Shown here: in pieces, positions 51,723 through 62,200 of the stretch | Position numbering within the stretch: the first letter of the stretch is position 1 | Layout of the letters: every line of letters starts with the position of its first letter | DNA from: Rossellomorea aquimaris | GTDB taxonomy: Bacteria; Bacillota; Bacilli; Bacillales; Bacillaceae_B | Length of the DNA: 64,000 bases | Direction of reading: 5' to 3' | NCBI RefSeq assembly: GCF_020172085.1 | Contig: NZ_JAIVAT010000008.1 | Location: forward strand, 1-64,000 | Notes under the pieces: generated by a model | The model's input: the letters and a program-made list of their open reading frames with translations, nothing else | Databases searched by the model: none | Told to the model about the DNA's origin: nothing | Position numbers and translations under genes: made by a program

Positions 51723-53159
51723 ATGATGTTTAAACACACACTTATTTATTTCTTGTCCAAAGGCGTTCCTGGGATTATTAATTTTGTAGCTATTGCACTA
51801 TATACACGTCTGCTCTCGCCTGAAGAGTATGGTGAATATGCTCTTGTTATCGCTGCAGTTACCTTTGTTAACACGACACTCTTTCACTGGCTGAGGCTCG
51901 GACTTCTAAGATACAACCCTAAATTTGAGGGCAACCAGAAGACAATGTTTATCAGCTCGGTAACGGCTACGTTCATATCCATGAGTATATTGACGATATT
52001 TCTCGGTACCGGTGCATTCGTCGTGTATACACCTGCCCATTCGCTAGCACTCTTGTGGTTCTTGGGTATTGGACTTTTAACGATGCAAAGTATATTTGAT
52101 TTATTTACTGAATACTTACGTTCAGAACTGGCATCTAAGCTATTTGGGGTGGTGACATCCCTAAAAGTTGTACTATCTCTAGTTTTCTCCTATCTTCTTA
52201 TCCGATTTTTTGATTTTGGGGGAGAAGGGATAGTTCTTGGATTAATACTTGGAATTTTCTTTTCTATTGTTTTCTTCATTCCAAGATATTCTTACTTAAT
52301 TAATATTAAAATGATAGATAAAGAAATGATAAGAGAAGTTGTTATTTATTCAGTTCCGTTTATTGCGGCATTATCCATGGAAGCCATTATTCTAAATACA
52401 GACCGTTATTTAATTGGCTGGATGATGGATACCAAAGCAGTTGGTATTTATGCAGTATCTTACGATTTAGCCAAACAGATTCTTTTTTTACTCATGATGA
52501 TAATAAACTTAGCTGCCTATCCACTCGTCGTTAAAGCTCTTGAAACCGGAGGCATTAAGGAGTGTCAAAAACAGTTGAATCAGAACACGACACTTTTATT
52601 AATGGTTTCATTCCCTGCTACTGCAGGGATGATTCTCTTGAGTAGTTCCTTCACAGATATCTTTTTGGGAGAGCAATTCCAAGGGAAAGCAGCCATTATA
52701 TTCTCTCTGATTGCATTCGCTATTTTTATTCAAGGGTTTAAAATGTATTATTTCGATCTTGCATTTCAACTTGGAAAAAATACAAAACTGCAGATCTGGC
52801 CAGTTCTTGCTGCCGCCGTATTAAATGTACTGTTGAACTTACTCTTGATTCCTAAATATGGGATTTTCGGGTCTGCATATGCTACCATCATTTCATACAT
52901 CCTTTCTGTCCTATTAAGCGCATGGATTGGTAAGAGAATCTTCCCTCTTACTTTCCCTATTAAAGAAGTAGGGAAAATCATTATAGCAACGGGAATAATG
53001 GGTATTACCATCTGGCCAGCCTTATCTTTAAATGGCATATCAGGATTTATTGCTCAAATTATTATTGGAATGATTGTCTATACAATCGTGATATTGATTT
53101 TGAACGTAAGCAATTTCCGTAATCTGTTCTTTAAAAGATTACGAAAAACATCACACTAA
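51723..53159 (+). CDS. Wzx-like polysaccharide flippase (MATE/MOP superfamily)
   Basis: 478 residues with 12-14 membrane helices and the N-terminal signature YFLSKGVPGIINF...YTRLLSPEEYGEYAL. It probably flips lipid-linked glycan units across the membrane for the Wzy-like polymerase encoded on the other strand. ATG-ATG pair (51723/51726) behind GGAGAGGG. Compare TuaB in B. subtilis. Confidence 0.88.
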   Translation: MMFKHTLIYFLSKGVPGIINFVAIALYTRLLSPEEYGEYALVIAAVTFVNTTLFHWLRLGLLRYNPKFEGNQKTMFISSVTATFISMSILTIFLGTGAFVVYTPAHSLALLWFLGIGLLTMQSIFDLFTEYLRSELASKLFGVVTSLKVVLSLVFSYLLIRFFDFGGEGIVLGLILGIFFSIVFFIPRYSYLINIKMIDKEMIREVVIYSVPFIAALSMEAIILNTDRYLIGWMMDTKAVGIYAVSYDLAKQILFLLMMIINLAAYPLVVKALETGGIKECQKQLNQNTTLLLMVSFPATAGMILLSSSFTDIFLGEQFQGKAAIIFSLIAFAIFIQGFKMYYFDLAFQLGKNTKLQIWPVLAAAVLNVLLNLLLIPKYGIFGSAYATIISYILSVLLSAWIGKRIFPLTFPIKEVGKIIIATGIMGITIWPALSLNGISGFIAQIIIGMIVYTIVILILNVSNFRNLFFKRLRKTSH

Positions 53160-53171
53160 TCGACTAATATA

Positions 53172-53206
53172 GAAAACCCCGATGGTTTCATCCCATCGGG
53201 GTTTTC
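53172..53206. terminator. Bidirectional terminator
   Basis: Stem AAAACCCCGATGG/CCATCGGGGTTTT between the convergent flippase and LCP genes. Confidence 0.93.
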
Positions 53207-53210
53207 TATA

Positions 53211-54227
53211 TTAAGGCTGACTGTCAGATAGCGCTTCTTCATCTTCATTTTCATTTTTAGTTGTTTCTGAAGCCAAACTTGGATCTTCTCCATTCAAGAA
53301 AGCTTTTAATGCTTTTTTATTCTCTTCGAAGTCAATCTCAAGGACAGCGCCAGCCTTTTCGTATCTTTCATTTGTATATGAATTATCAACGGGCAGCCTG
53401 AATGTCTCTATATTATTTACAGGATTTAAAATAAACTCCTTAACAAGACCGATGCGGTCCATGCCACCAATGTTTGTTTCAATGTAAGGAGATATTGTTC
53501 CCATTAGTTTGGGTAGTTTCGAAACACCGTTTAATGAAAGTAGCTCATCTTTCAACGCATTGATTACTTTCTGTTGCCGTTCGACACGACCGAAATCTCC
53601 CTCGGCATCGTGTCTAAACCTCGCATAACCTAGTAATTCTTCTCCATCAAGCGTTTGCAGACCAGGTTCAAGAGATACGTTTATCTTTTCGGACATGGGT
53701 TTTTCTACATTCATTTCAATTCCATTTGGAGCCAGAACATCCACCACATTTTGAAACCCTTTGAAATCTACTAATGCATAATATTGAACATCTATATCAA
53801 AATTCTCTTTCAGTGTCTGACGTAATAGCTCAGGACCACCTAAGAAGTATGAAGTGTTTAATTTCCATTTTCCATGATCAGGAATATCAACGTAAATATC
53901 TCTCATTAATGAGACTAACCGAGCCTTCTCGTTTTCAGGGTCATATTGGGCAATCATAATAGTATCTGTACGAGATTGCTCTTCCCCTCTGGAATCAACT
54001 CCCAGTAAAAGAACATTAACCTTTCCTTGTTCATCTTTTTCGCCATTAAATGCTGCTACATTATCGTTTACAGCTTTCGATTCTCCCGCTTGCATTTTTC
54101 CTGCTTGGTACTGATAAAGCGTAAAAGCAGTTCCTATAGTTATGACTAGTAAAAATAAAACCAGGAAAATCCGAAAAAACCTTTTTCTTCTTCGCATCTT
54201 TTTTCTATAGTCATTACGAGTATTCAT
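53211..54227 (-). CDS. LCP (LytR-CpsA-Psr) family glycopolymer ligase
   Basis: 338 residues from the ATG at 54227 behind AAAGGTGA. A short basic cytoplasmic tail, one membrane helix (~20-40) and an external LCP domain (~70-290) with VNVLLLGVDSRG, RTDTIMI, SLMRDIYVDIP and GYARFRHD...DFGRVERQQ; the Arg and Asp residues bind pyrophosphate and Mg2+. LCP enzymes transfer wall teichoic or teichuronic acids from undecaprenyl-PP to peptidoglycan. The acidic C-terminal tail (~315-338) is unusual. It may take the place of the TagU gene missing beside tagO. Confidence 0.92.
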   Translation of the reverse strand: MNTRNDYRKKMRRRKRFFRIFLVLFLLVITIGTAFTLYQYQAGKMQAGESKAVNDNVAAFNGEKDEQGKVNVLLLGVDSRGEEQSRTDTIMIAQYDPENEKARLVSLMRDIYVDIPDHGKWKLNTSYFLGGPELLRQTLKENFDIDVQYYALVDFKGFQNVVDVLAPNGIEMNVEKPMSEKINVSLEPGLQTLDGEELLGYARFRHDAEGDFGRVERQQKVINALKDELLSLNGVSKLPKLMGTISPYIETNIGGMDRIGLVKEFILNPVNNIETFRLPVDNSYTNERYEKAGAVLEIDFEENKKALKAFLNGEDPSLASETTKNENEDEEALSDSQP

Positions 54228-54336
54228 GATCGTTTCACCTTTCAAATTGAAGATTCGTACGAAAATTCATTCTATCATGAAACACAAAAAAAGAATAGAT
54301 TCTAACAAAATTGTAATATCCGTTATATTTCCAACT

Positions 54337-54367
54337 AAAAGACCCTACCATCATATGATAGAGTCTT
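54337..54367 (-). terminator. Terminator of the SLT-CWB2 gene
   Basis: On the minus strand, AAGACTCTATCAT/ATGGTAGGGTCTT forms a stem followed by TTAG; the T-run is short. Confidence 0.65.
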
Positions 54368-54395
54368 ACAGGTTAATCTTATAAAATAGTTTCAC

Positions 54396-56225
54396 TTAAT
54401 AAAAAAGTTTTTTGTACACTTTCCCCAGTTCACCTTCCACGTTTAATGCCTTGTAGCCACCCATTAAATAGTACTGTTTATATTCAGACTCGGTAATAAA
54501 CGTCTTAACAGGGACAGGAAGTTCTTCTGGATTGGATAAAATGAGTGGAGCATCTTTCTTGGCTGCAAGGACGGAACCCGCCAAAGCGTCAGGGAAGTTA
54601 CTGCCACTTGCCACTAATACATTGTTACTCTGATTTCCCATTGGCAGAGTCTTCGCTACACCAATAGAGGTTTCATAGCGGTCTACGCCACTGATTCTTT
54701 GATCCGCTTCCATCTTTTTCATAACTGCACTGCTTACCGCCGCTTCTCCACCTACTACTATTCGTTCTTCGACTCCTAGAAGAGCTTTCATTGTCGCGCC
54801 TGGAACGTCATTCGTATTTGTTAACAAGATAGGTACAGCATTCTTCGAGGCATACGGAGCAACTGAAAGGGCATCCGGGTAATTATATCCATATGCAATA
54901 ACGGCTTTACTAGCATTGGCATTTACTTCTCTTGCAATCAACTGAGCGGTCTCGAACCGATCTTCCCCACCGACCCTTTTTACACTAATATTCATTTGAT
55001 TTAAAGCATCTGCCACCTCTGTCCCAACCGCACCCGTTCCGCCGAGTATAATAACATTAGTGGCATGTAGTCTCTTAATCTCTTCCTTAGTTACACCTGT
55101 TAATCTATTTTTCTCCGTCAGTAATAAAGGGGCATCATGCTTGAATGCTAAAGGACCACCAGTCAAAGCATCAGGAAAGTTATACCCTTGAGCCAGCACA
55201 ACAGTTTTAGAGGTATTCCATCCTTCTTGTGAAATTTTCACTGCTGTATCAAAGCGTTCTTTCCCTGATAATCTTTTTCCTATTCTAGTTAATTCACTAG
55301 AAGAAACGTAAGCTTTCTCAATATTACTTTCCCTTTCCACATTGTACCAGACAAAGTGGTTAGCCTTGTTATTGGACTGATCATATTCGAAGTCATTTAA
55401 AACTTCCAGTACCTCTGTTTGACCCACAGGGAGCTTCCCAACTTGTTCAGAGCCTGAAGAAGGAGACTTTCTAAAAGGGGATGCTTCTGCTGAAACGACT
55501 AAATCTCCAGAGTGGAATCTATGCTTTGTAGTATGAGAACGCCCCTCTACCTCAAAATGTTTTGTGTTAAATAACAAATTATAGTCAGGTGAGCCGGAAT
55601 AAGTGAAATCTGAAGTAGTAAATGGGATGTTAACTCTATCAAATATCCCTGGATTTCCGTTCGTAAGTTTTTTATAAACTTCATCCTGATAAGAACTATA
55701 ATTTCTATTTCCATTAGACATATAAATTGGACTATTGACTTGCTTTTTACCATTATAAGCAAGAAGAGCAAAATACCAGTTCTCTAATGTATCTCGTTCA
55801 TTTTCTCCCACAGTCGGAATGCTGGAAGAAGTCCAATTTGATAATCCACTTTTTCCCTGATTCCATTTCTTGTTTAAAATCTCGATTCCTGCTTGAATAT
55901 TATAACGAATGTCAGTCTTCAAGCGATCAACATCGTAACCCTCTGTAGTGGTAACTTGCATGATTCCGATACCGTTATCACTTGATATAAAAGGCTCTCC
56001 ATTTTCAAATTGCTTCCAATCACTTTCTTTCTCAGCTAATGCTTTTACAATTTCAGGTGGAACATCTTGTGCCAACGCTGCCTCTGTCAACATTTTATTG
56101 AGTTCAATCGGAGATGGATTTTGGAATTCAGCAGCGTAAGCTTTTCCTTCTCCAGATTTGCAGAGCGAAGAAGTCAACATCACGACCGCCAGACTGAAAC
56201 CGATTTTCTTTATAGTAGATTTCAT
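54396..56225 (-). CDS. Secreted lytic transglycosylase (SLT) with three CWB2 repeats
   Basis: 609 residues. Signal peptide ~1-32. An SLT/goose-lysozyme-like domain (~38-190) has the catalytic Glu67 in ALAEKESDW, then GIGIMQVT and ALLAYNGK. A ~100-residue linker with an SH3b-like section follows (~240-315: SGDLVVSAEASPFRKSP). Three CWB2 repeats (~315-609) complete it. It should cleave the MurNAc-GlcNAc bond with 1,6-anhydro product formation. ATG behind CGGAGGA. Confidence 0.9.
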   Translation of the reverse strand: MKSTIKKIGFSLAVVMLTSSLCKSGEGKAYAAEFQNPSPIELNKMLTEAALAQDVPPEIVKALAEKESDWKQFENGEPFISSDNGIGIMQVTTTEGYDVDRLKTDIRYNIQAGIEILNKKWNQGKSGLSNWTSSSIPTVGENERDTLENWYFALLAYNGKKQVNSPIYMSNGNRNYSSYQDEVYKKLTNGNPGIFDRVNIPFTTSDFTYSGSPDYNLLFNTKHFEVEGRSHTTKHRFHSGDLVVSAEASPFRKSPSSGSEQVGKLPVGQTEVLEVLNDFEYDQSNNKANHFVWYNVERESNIEKAYVSSSELTRIGKRLSGKERFDTAVKISQEGWNTSKTVVLAQGYNFPDALTGGPLAFKHDAPLLLTEKNRLTGVTKEEIKRLHATNVIILGGTGAVGTEVADALNQMNISVKRVGGEDRFETAQLIAREVNANASKAVIAYGYNYPDALSVAPYASKNAVPILLTNTNDVPGATMKALLGVEERIVVGGEAAVSSAVMKKMEADQRISGVDRYETSIGVAKTLPMGNQSNNVLVASGSNFPDALAGSVLAAKKDAPLILSNPEELPVPVKTFITESEYKQYYLMGGYKALNVEGELGKVYKKLFY

Positions 56226-56337
56226 TTCAATCCTCCGTTTCTGTTATATTATTCCAAGTACTATCGTATCACATATTATATGAAACTTTAACAATATTTC
56301 ACATTAAAAAAGATAGATAGAGACTTGAATTCTCCAC

Positions 56338-58377
56338 CTACCTCATATAATCATCAATCTTCCATGCGTTTTCAACGGATATTGCCCCCGCACCCCCAAG
56401 AATACGGTAATTCTGAGTTGCCAAAAGCTGTGTAGTGTCTTTTAATATTGTCGTATCATTATTGTTGACCAATAACACTGGACTACCCGTTCGTGATGCG
56501 AGTGGACTAATGCTTAATCCATCAGGGAAATTTTCACCAGTGGCGAAATAAAGAACTCCCCCCTCATCTGTTGAGAAGGTCTGCTGAACTTTATAATTTG
56601 TCTCGTATCGATCTGTACCGGAAATTCTAAATTCCCCCTGAAGGCCATCCATTACCCCTTTTCCTATTACTGCTTCTCCACCGATGACATATGGTTTGGT
56701 AATGCCCTTCGCCTTAATATATGTTTGAACATCAGAAGGGATGGTTTCTTTTTGCACGAACAGTACTGGATAGAGCTTACTACCACTATAGGAAGCTATA
56801 GAAAGGGCATCTGGATAATTTTCTCCTGACACAACGAAAGCCTTATTGGTTTTAAATGGGATCAAATTATTAATGGCAACCGCAGTTTCATATCGATTTT
56901 CCCCATAAATTCGTTTTATTTTTATATTTAAATTATTTATCTCTTTTTCAATATCCTTGGCTATTGCTGCTTCCCCACCAATAATAAGGACATGCGTAGG
57001 GGCTAATCGTTTTAGCTCCTCTTTTAAAGAAGAGGTTAGTTCATTTTTCACTAAAAGGATTGGACTATCAAGATAAGAGGCTAATGGAGATGCTGCCAAG
57101 CTGTCCGGAAATGAAAGTCCGCTTGCTAAGATGACGAATTTCCCTTTCTGACTTTCTCCATTTATGGTTACCTCGTTCTCTCTTAAATTCTCCCATCCCG
57201 CCTTTGATATTTCAATAGCAGTTTCTACTGAAGTAGCTCCAGATATGCGTCTTTTAGTCTGAACATAATCCAATGATGATTTAGCGTTAATAAGACCTTT
57301 CCCCAGAAGCTCGACATCAGGTAATGGGGTTGAGGAGCTCTCAAGAATTTCTTTCACCTGCAACCCTTTAAGAAAAGGATATTGCTGCTTAACAATAGAT
57401 GATACGGAGCTCACTATGGCTGTTGACATGCTGGTGCCGCTTAATGAGTGATATCCATTTATCCAAGTGCTGAAAATATTCGTTCCTGGAGCTGAAACAT
57501 TTACATTTCCCCCATAATTTGAGAAATCAGACTTTGTAAGAAAGGAAGAGTCAATGCTTCCTACTGCAAGAACATTGGGGTAATTAGCAGGGTATAAGAC
57601 AGCATGTTCATTATCATTCCCAGCTGCGCTAACTACAAGGATCCCTTTGTTTACGGCATATTGAACAGCATCTTCTAATGACTTCATATTGCTGTAGCTG
57701 CCCAAACTTAAATTTATAATATCCGCTCCATGATCGGCAGCATATCGAATCCCTTCAATAACGGTCGACATGTACGTAGTTTTGCCCTCAAATACTTTAA
57801 CAGGCATTAGGTTCACATTTTGTGCAGGAGAGGATATGCCCGTACCATTGTTGGTAATCGCACCAACTAAACCTGCTACGTGCGTTCCATGCCCTGTATT
57901 GTCCATAGGGGGTTCTTTATCGTTAATAAAGTTCTTCCCTTCTACCAATCTACTATGAAGGTCCGGATGCTGAAGATCTATTCCAGAGTCTACAATGGCT
58001 ACCGTTACCTCTTCCTTAGGGTGGAATTCTTCCCATGCTTCTAAGATATTCATAGATGAAAAATCTTGTATTTGCTCTGAAAAATACGTATCATTTGGAA
58101 CATTTTGAGTAAAAGCCAATTGATCAACTTCTGCATAATCGATGTCTTTATTTTGCTTTAATTTTAATAAGGTATCAGGTATCTCACTTTGCGGGACTGT
58201 TAGAACCTCATACTTAGATTCTAAAGGTTCTTTAGAAAATGTGGATACCTCGTCTTTCTTATCTTTATGTACAACTAAAATCCGAACTTCCTTTTGATTT
58301 GCAAGGCTCATCCCAGAAGGAATGACGAGGAAGGCCAGAAATAGTATTATTGAAGCAATAATACTCAGTTTATACAA
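56338..58377 (-). CDS. Secreted subtilisin-like (S8) protease with three CWB2 repeats
   Basis: 679 residues. Signal ~1-26, an inhibitor-I9-like propeptide (~28-90), and an S8 domain (~100-370) with Asp130 (AIVDSGID), His163 (GHGTHVAG), oxyanion Asn254 (SAAGNDN) and Ser316 (SGTSMS). Three CWB2 repeats (~375-679) anchor it to the wall. It starts at a TTG behind AGAGGTGATGG. A cell-surface serine protease; the substrate is unknown. Similar subtilase-CWB2 fusions are known in Bacillaceae. Confidence 0.93.
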   Translation of the reverse strand: MYKLSIIASIILFLAFLVIPSGMSLANQKEVRILVVHKDKKDEVSTFSKEPLESKYEVLTVPQSEIPDTLLKLKQNKDIDYAEVDQLAFTQNVPNDTYFSEQIQDFSSMNILEAWEEFHPKEEVTVAIVDSGIDLQHPDLHSRLVEGKNFINDKEPPMDNTGHGTHVAGLVGAITNNGTGISSPAQNVNLMPVKVFEGKTTYMSTVIEGIRYAADHGADIINLSLGSYSNMKSLEDAVQYAVNKGILVVSAAGNDNEHAVLYPANYPNVLAVGSIDSSFLTKSDFSNYGGNVNVSAPGTNIFSTWINGYHSLSGTSMSTAIVSSVSSIVKQQYPFLKGLQVKEILESSSTPLPDVELLGKGLINAKSSLDYVQTKRRISGATSVETAIEISKAGWENLRENEVTINGESQKGKFVILASGLSFPDSLAASPLASYLDSPILLVKNELTSSLKEELKRLAPTHVLIIGGEAAIAKDIEKEINNLNIKIKRIYGENRYETAVAINNLIPFKTNKAFVVSGENYPDALSIASYSGSKLYPVLFVQKETIPSDVQTYIKAKGITKPYVIGGEAVIGKGVMDGLQGEFRISGTDRYETNYKVQQTFSTDEGGVLYFATGENFPDGLSISPLASRTGSPVLLVNNNDTTILKDTTQLLATQNYRILGGAGAISVENAWKIDDYMR

Positions 58378-58704
58378 GATCCATCACCTCTCAGCTGAAT
58401 GTTTACATCATCTGTAAAAAGTATATAAGAAGGCTGAATGGTTGTCTATGGAATCTCTTACATTTTTTAAGAGAATCAGATAGGCCAGAGACCGAACAAA
58501 AGCAACCGTCTCCAATGTTGCTTGTATTGGCCGAGTTGTGGAATTAAGGATGATACTATGATTGGTTCTAAACTGACGACTGATAATGTACTCGTTACTT
58601 GATGCTTGTATCACATCTAAAATGTAGATGGTCTCCATTCTCGTATGAAACAATGGATACGCTTATCTTTTTTCAACACTAAATAAATGAAAGGTAAATT
58701 AAAT
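58378..58704. other. Intergenic region, no gene seen
   Basis: About 330 bp between divergent genes. A minus-strand ORF covers part of it but has no ribosome site and no recognisable protein features. Confidence 0.35.
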
Positions 58705-59169
58705 ATGCCTATAATTAAACACGATATTTTTATAAATGCACCGATCAATGTTTGTTTTGACCTTGCGAGAAACGTAGATGTACATACAGAAACAACAAGT
58801 AAAACAATGGAAAGAACGATTGATGGTGTTACAGTTGGACTGATGGAAAATGGTGATACAGTTACTTGGGAAGCCACCCATCTAGGAGTAAAACAAAAAT
58901 TAACTGCTAGGATAATAGAGATGGAAAAGCCATATAAATTTACAGATGTTATGGTAAAGGGAGCATTTCACTCATTTACACACACACACGAGTTTATAGA
59001 AAGTGGCACAGGGACTATTATGAAAGATACCTTTTCTTATAAATCTCCTTTTGGCATTCTTGGAGTAATTACTGATAGATTATTTTTAGAAAAATATATG
59101 AGAAATTTTATTATATATCGTGCAAAAGAGTTAAAAAGGATAGCTGAAAAAATAAGCAATAAAATTTAA
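58705..59169 (+). CDS. SRPBCC (START-like) family protein
   Basis: 154 residues from the ATG at 58705, 8 bases after GAAAGGT. The pattern INAPINVCFDLARNVDVH...GDTVTWEATHLGVKQKLTA...HEFIESGTGTIMKDTFSY is typical of the polyketide-cyclase/SRPBCC fold, which binds hydrophobic ligands. No signal peptide. The ligand is unknown. It is an isolated cytoplasmic gene among secreted proteins. Confidence 0.85.
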   Translation: MPIIKHDIFINAPINVCFDLARNVDVHTETTSKTMERTIDGVTVGLMENGDTVTWEATHLGVKQKLTARIIEMEKPYKFTDVMVKGAFHSFTHTHEFIESGTGTIMKDTFSYKSPFGILGVITDRLFLEKYMRNFIIYRAKELKRIAEKISNKI

Positions 59170-59185
59170 CAAAGCCTAAGTCAAA

Positions 59186-59222
59186 AAAAGAGCCATTCAC
59201 TGAATTCCAGTGAATGGCTCTA
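59186..59222. terminator. Bidirectional terminator
   Basis: Stem AGAGCCATTCACTG/CAGTGAATGGCTCT between the SRPBCC gene and the large protease gene; A-run on the left. Confidence 0.9.
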
Positions 59223-59237
59223 CCGTTTACATTCTAA

Positions 59238-62200
59238 TTATTTTGTTACTTTTTTCTGAAGATCTTCTCTAGCATCTTCACTTACTGCTGCCTTACCACC
59301 AAGGACGGTGATAGAAGAAATTTTATTTTGGTACAAATACTTTGTTAAGAAAGAATCTACTTCTTTTGGTAACTCACTTGGATCCACTAATAATAGTAGT
59401 CCATCATTGTCAGTCACAAGAGGAGCTGCCGATAGCGCATCCGGGAAGTTCTGGCCACTTGCTACATATAGTTTTTCAGTGGTACCTGCAAACTCAGACA
59501 GAATGGCCGTTAAAGTTCCATATCGGTTGACACCTGAAAGTCGTTTTACATCTACAGCTACCTTCTTAGCTTCAGTAACAACATTTTCAGCAATAGCTTC
59601 CTTGCCTCCAAGAACAAATACTTTCTCATCTTCAAGAAGTGCTTTTGCTTCATCAGACAACTCTTCTCCGTCTGTTAAGATAATTGGCATCTCATTAGCA
59701 CCTGCTATTGATGCCGCACTTAATGCATCCGCAAAGTTTTTACCCGTAGCGACAAACACTCCATTGCCTGTAAAACCAAGTTCTTTAAGTTTTGAAACGA
59801 TTGCCAGGTTAGTACCGTAACGGTTTGGCATTTCTTCTGTCTTTAAACGTTCAATGTCAGAAGAATTGATGCTTATACCATTTAATTGTGTGTATACTTC
59901 AGAAGAAACAGCAGCTTCCCCACCAAGGATATACACATTTTCAGCACCAAGACGTTTGATTTCATCTAATACTTCCTTAGAAAGCTTTCCATCACTTCCG
60001 ACAGGTAAAATTGGAGCATCGATTGCTGATGCCAGTGGACCTGCAGATAGTGAATCCGGGAAGTTGTAACCCGTGGATAGGATGACAGTCTTGTATTTAT
60101 GATCCTCCGCAAAGCCATCTTTATGAAGTTTCTTAGAAACCTCAATCGCTGTTCCAATACGATCTTCACCTGATACCTCTGTAATCATGTCACCATCTAC
60201 TTTAATTGGAAGCAGTGATAATACTTCCTCTGTTTTTGTATCCAGTAGATATACAGCAGCGATTGAATTCATTGACTCAGATGGAGTCGTAACGTTAACG
60301 TCCGCAGTTAAGGATTTTCCTACTTTAAGGGTTTGAGCAGCATCTACTTCTACTTTACCTTCACCCTTTTCACCTGGGGATAAAACACCGAACTCATTGA
60401 TTGTTAAATCCAATGTCGTAGTTGGGTCCATTGTAGCGTAGCCTTCAATCTCTATTGTATATGTGCCATCCGTTAGAGAAGTTAAAGAAATCTTCTCATC
60501 AGATGTTGCACCTGCAGACATGGCGATTCGATTTCCTTTTGAGTCCTTCAGATATAAGTCTACATCATCAGTTGCATGTGAAGGATTGGATGTTTGAATC
60601 TCTAAGGATACATTATTCTTCACTTTGATTTCTTGATGGTAGAACTGGTTCTTCCCTGGAACTTCCACTTTGTCCGATGAAATCTTAGGGGTACTAAATG
60701 GAACTCCTACAACCTTCACATCTCTAGCTTCCGAAAGATAGTTTGAGAATGTGGCAGACTTTTTAAATTCAGAGCCCGGTGCAGCTTTGCCTAAGTCGAT
60801 TTTCCCCGGTTCCGCTACAACATCCTGAACAACAGCTTCTAATTGATATTTGTTAATCTCTTTACCTTCTTTAGGTCCTGATGTCCCATAAACATGTACT
60901 TCCCAAACTCCCGGCTTAGGAGACTTGAATACATGGTCCTCAACTCCAAGACCACCAGCTCCATATCCTGCATATCCTTGGAATTCGCTTACCTCAACTC
61001 CATCAGGATTAAATACGATGGCACGTACACGGCCTTTATAATCGTTATTTTCACTTAAGGCATTTAATGAAAATCGTACTTCACTCACACCAGGCTTCAC
61101 ATCAAATGTGTACCCATTTGTTTTAGAAGACTGAACCTCTCCCTCTTCACGGAAACGGAAGCGGTTATCTTGGTTAAATTCATAACCAGTGATAATTGTT
61201 TGAGCTGATCTCGCTTCAACATAAGGGGTAGACGCATCATCAAATATTAATGTCTCGGCATTTACACCTGTCTCTAATTTTGAAGCATCGTAATCTACTG
61301 TAATCGTCTTGCTTTCTCCCGCTTTCAAATCTATTTTAGATACGGAAGGTTTAATCCAATCACCTGTAGGAGAAACGTTTAGACTTTTATCTTCATCTGA
61401 TTTATTTTCAACAAGTACTTCAACGGTTTCAGGAATCTCTTTATTTCGTACATATAGTCCTGGACCACCTGAAACTTTCTCTCCATGGTAAACTGTTACG
61501 TCTACTTCTTTAATATCTGTAACAAAGTTTTTTCTAAGGTACTCATATGCAGCAGGAACATCAATTAGTCCTCCACCTTCTTGAGCACGATTATATCCAT
61601 CCAAATGATTAGCGGTTTGAATTAACGCTTCACGTGCAATTTCATAATTAAATGGAATACGGTCTTTCTCTGCAGCTGATTTAAGCAATGCCACTGCTCC
61701 AGCAACGTATGGTGATGACATACTAGTTCCCTGCATAACCACGTAAGGACCATTTTGAACCGGATGTGCAGCATAAGCTGAACCCGGGCCAACGATATCA
61801 GGCTTTTGATTACCAGCTTCGTTCGGTCCTACAGAAGAAAAGTACCATAAACCTTGTCCTTCTTTAGGAGAACCGTCAGCATTTTTTCCATAAGGGTAAT
61901 AGTTGTATTCTTTAGCCCACATATCAGCTGTAATATGTGCACCAACTGAGATAATCGGCGCTACATCACCAGGAGACCCGACTGTATCTGCACCAGGACC
62001 CGAGTTACCAGCAGACGTAACAAATACGATATCGGTGTCTTCACTCAGAACAGACATCAGTTCTCCATAAGACCCCATGCCATCATTTAAATCAGGAGAT
62101 GAACCTAAGCTTAAGTTTGCTACATCGACACCAAATCCACCTTTAGATTCAGGCAAAGCAGCATCAACCATTGCCTTTTGGATACTGAATGTAGGAGCCC

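Noticed and set aside
58408-58653. 81-aa minus-strand ORF between the S8-CWB2 and SRPBCC genes
   Set aside because: No ribosome site; random-looking composition.
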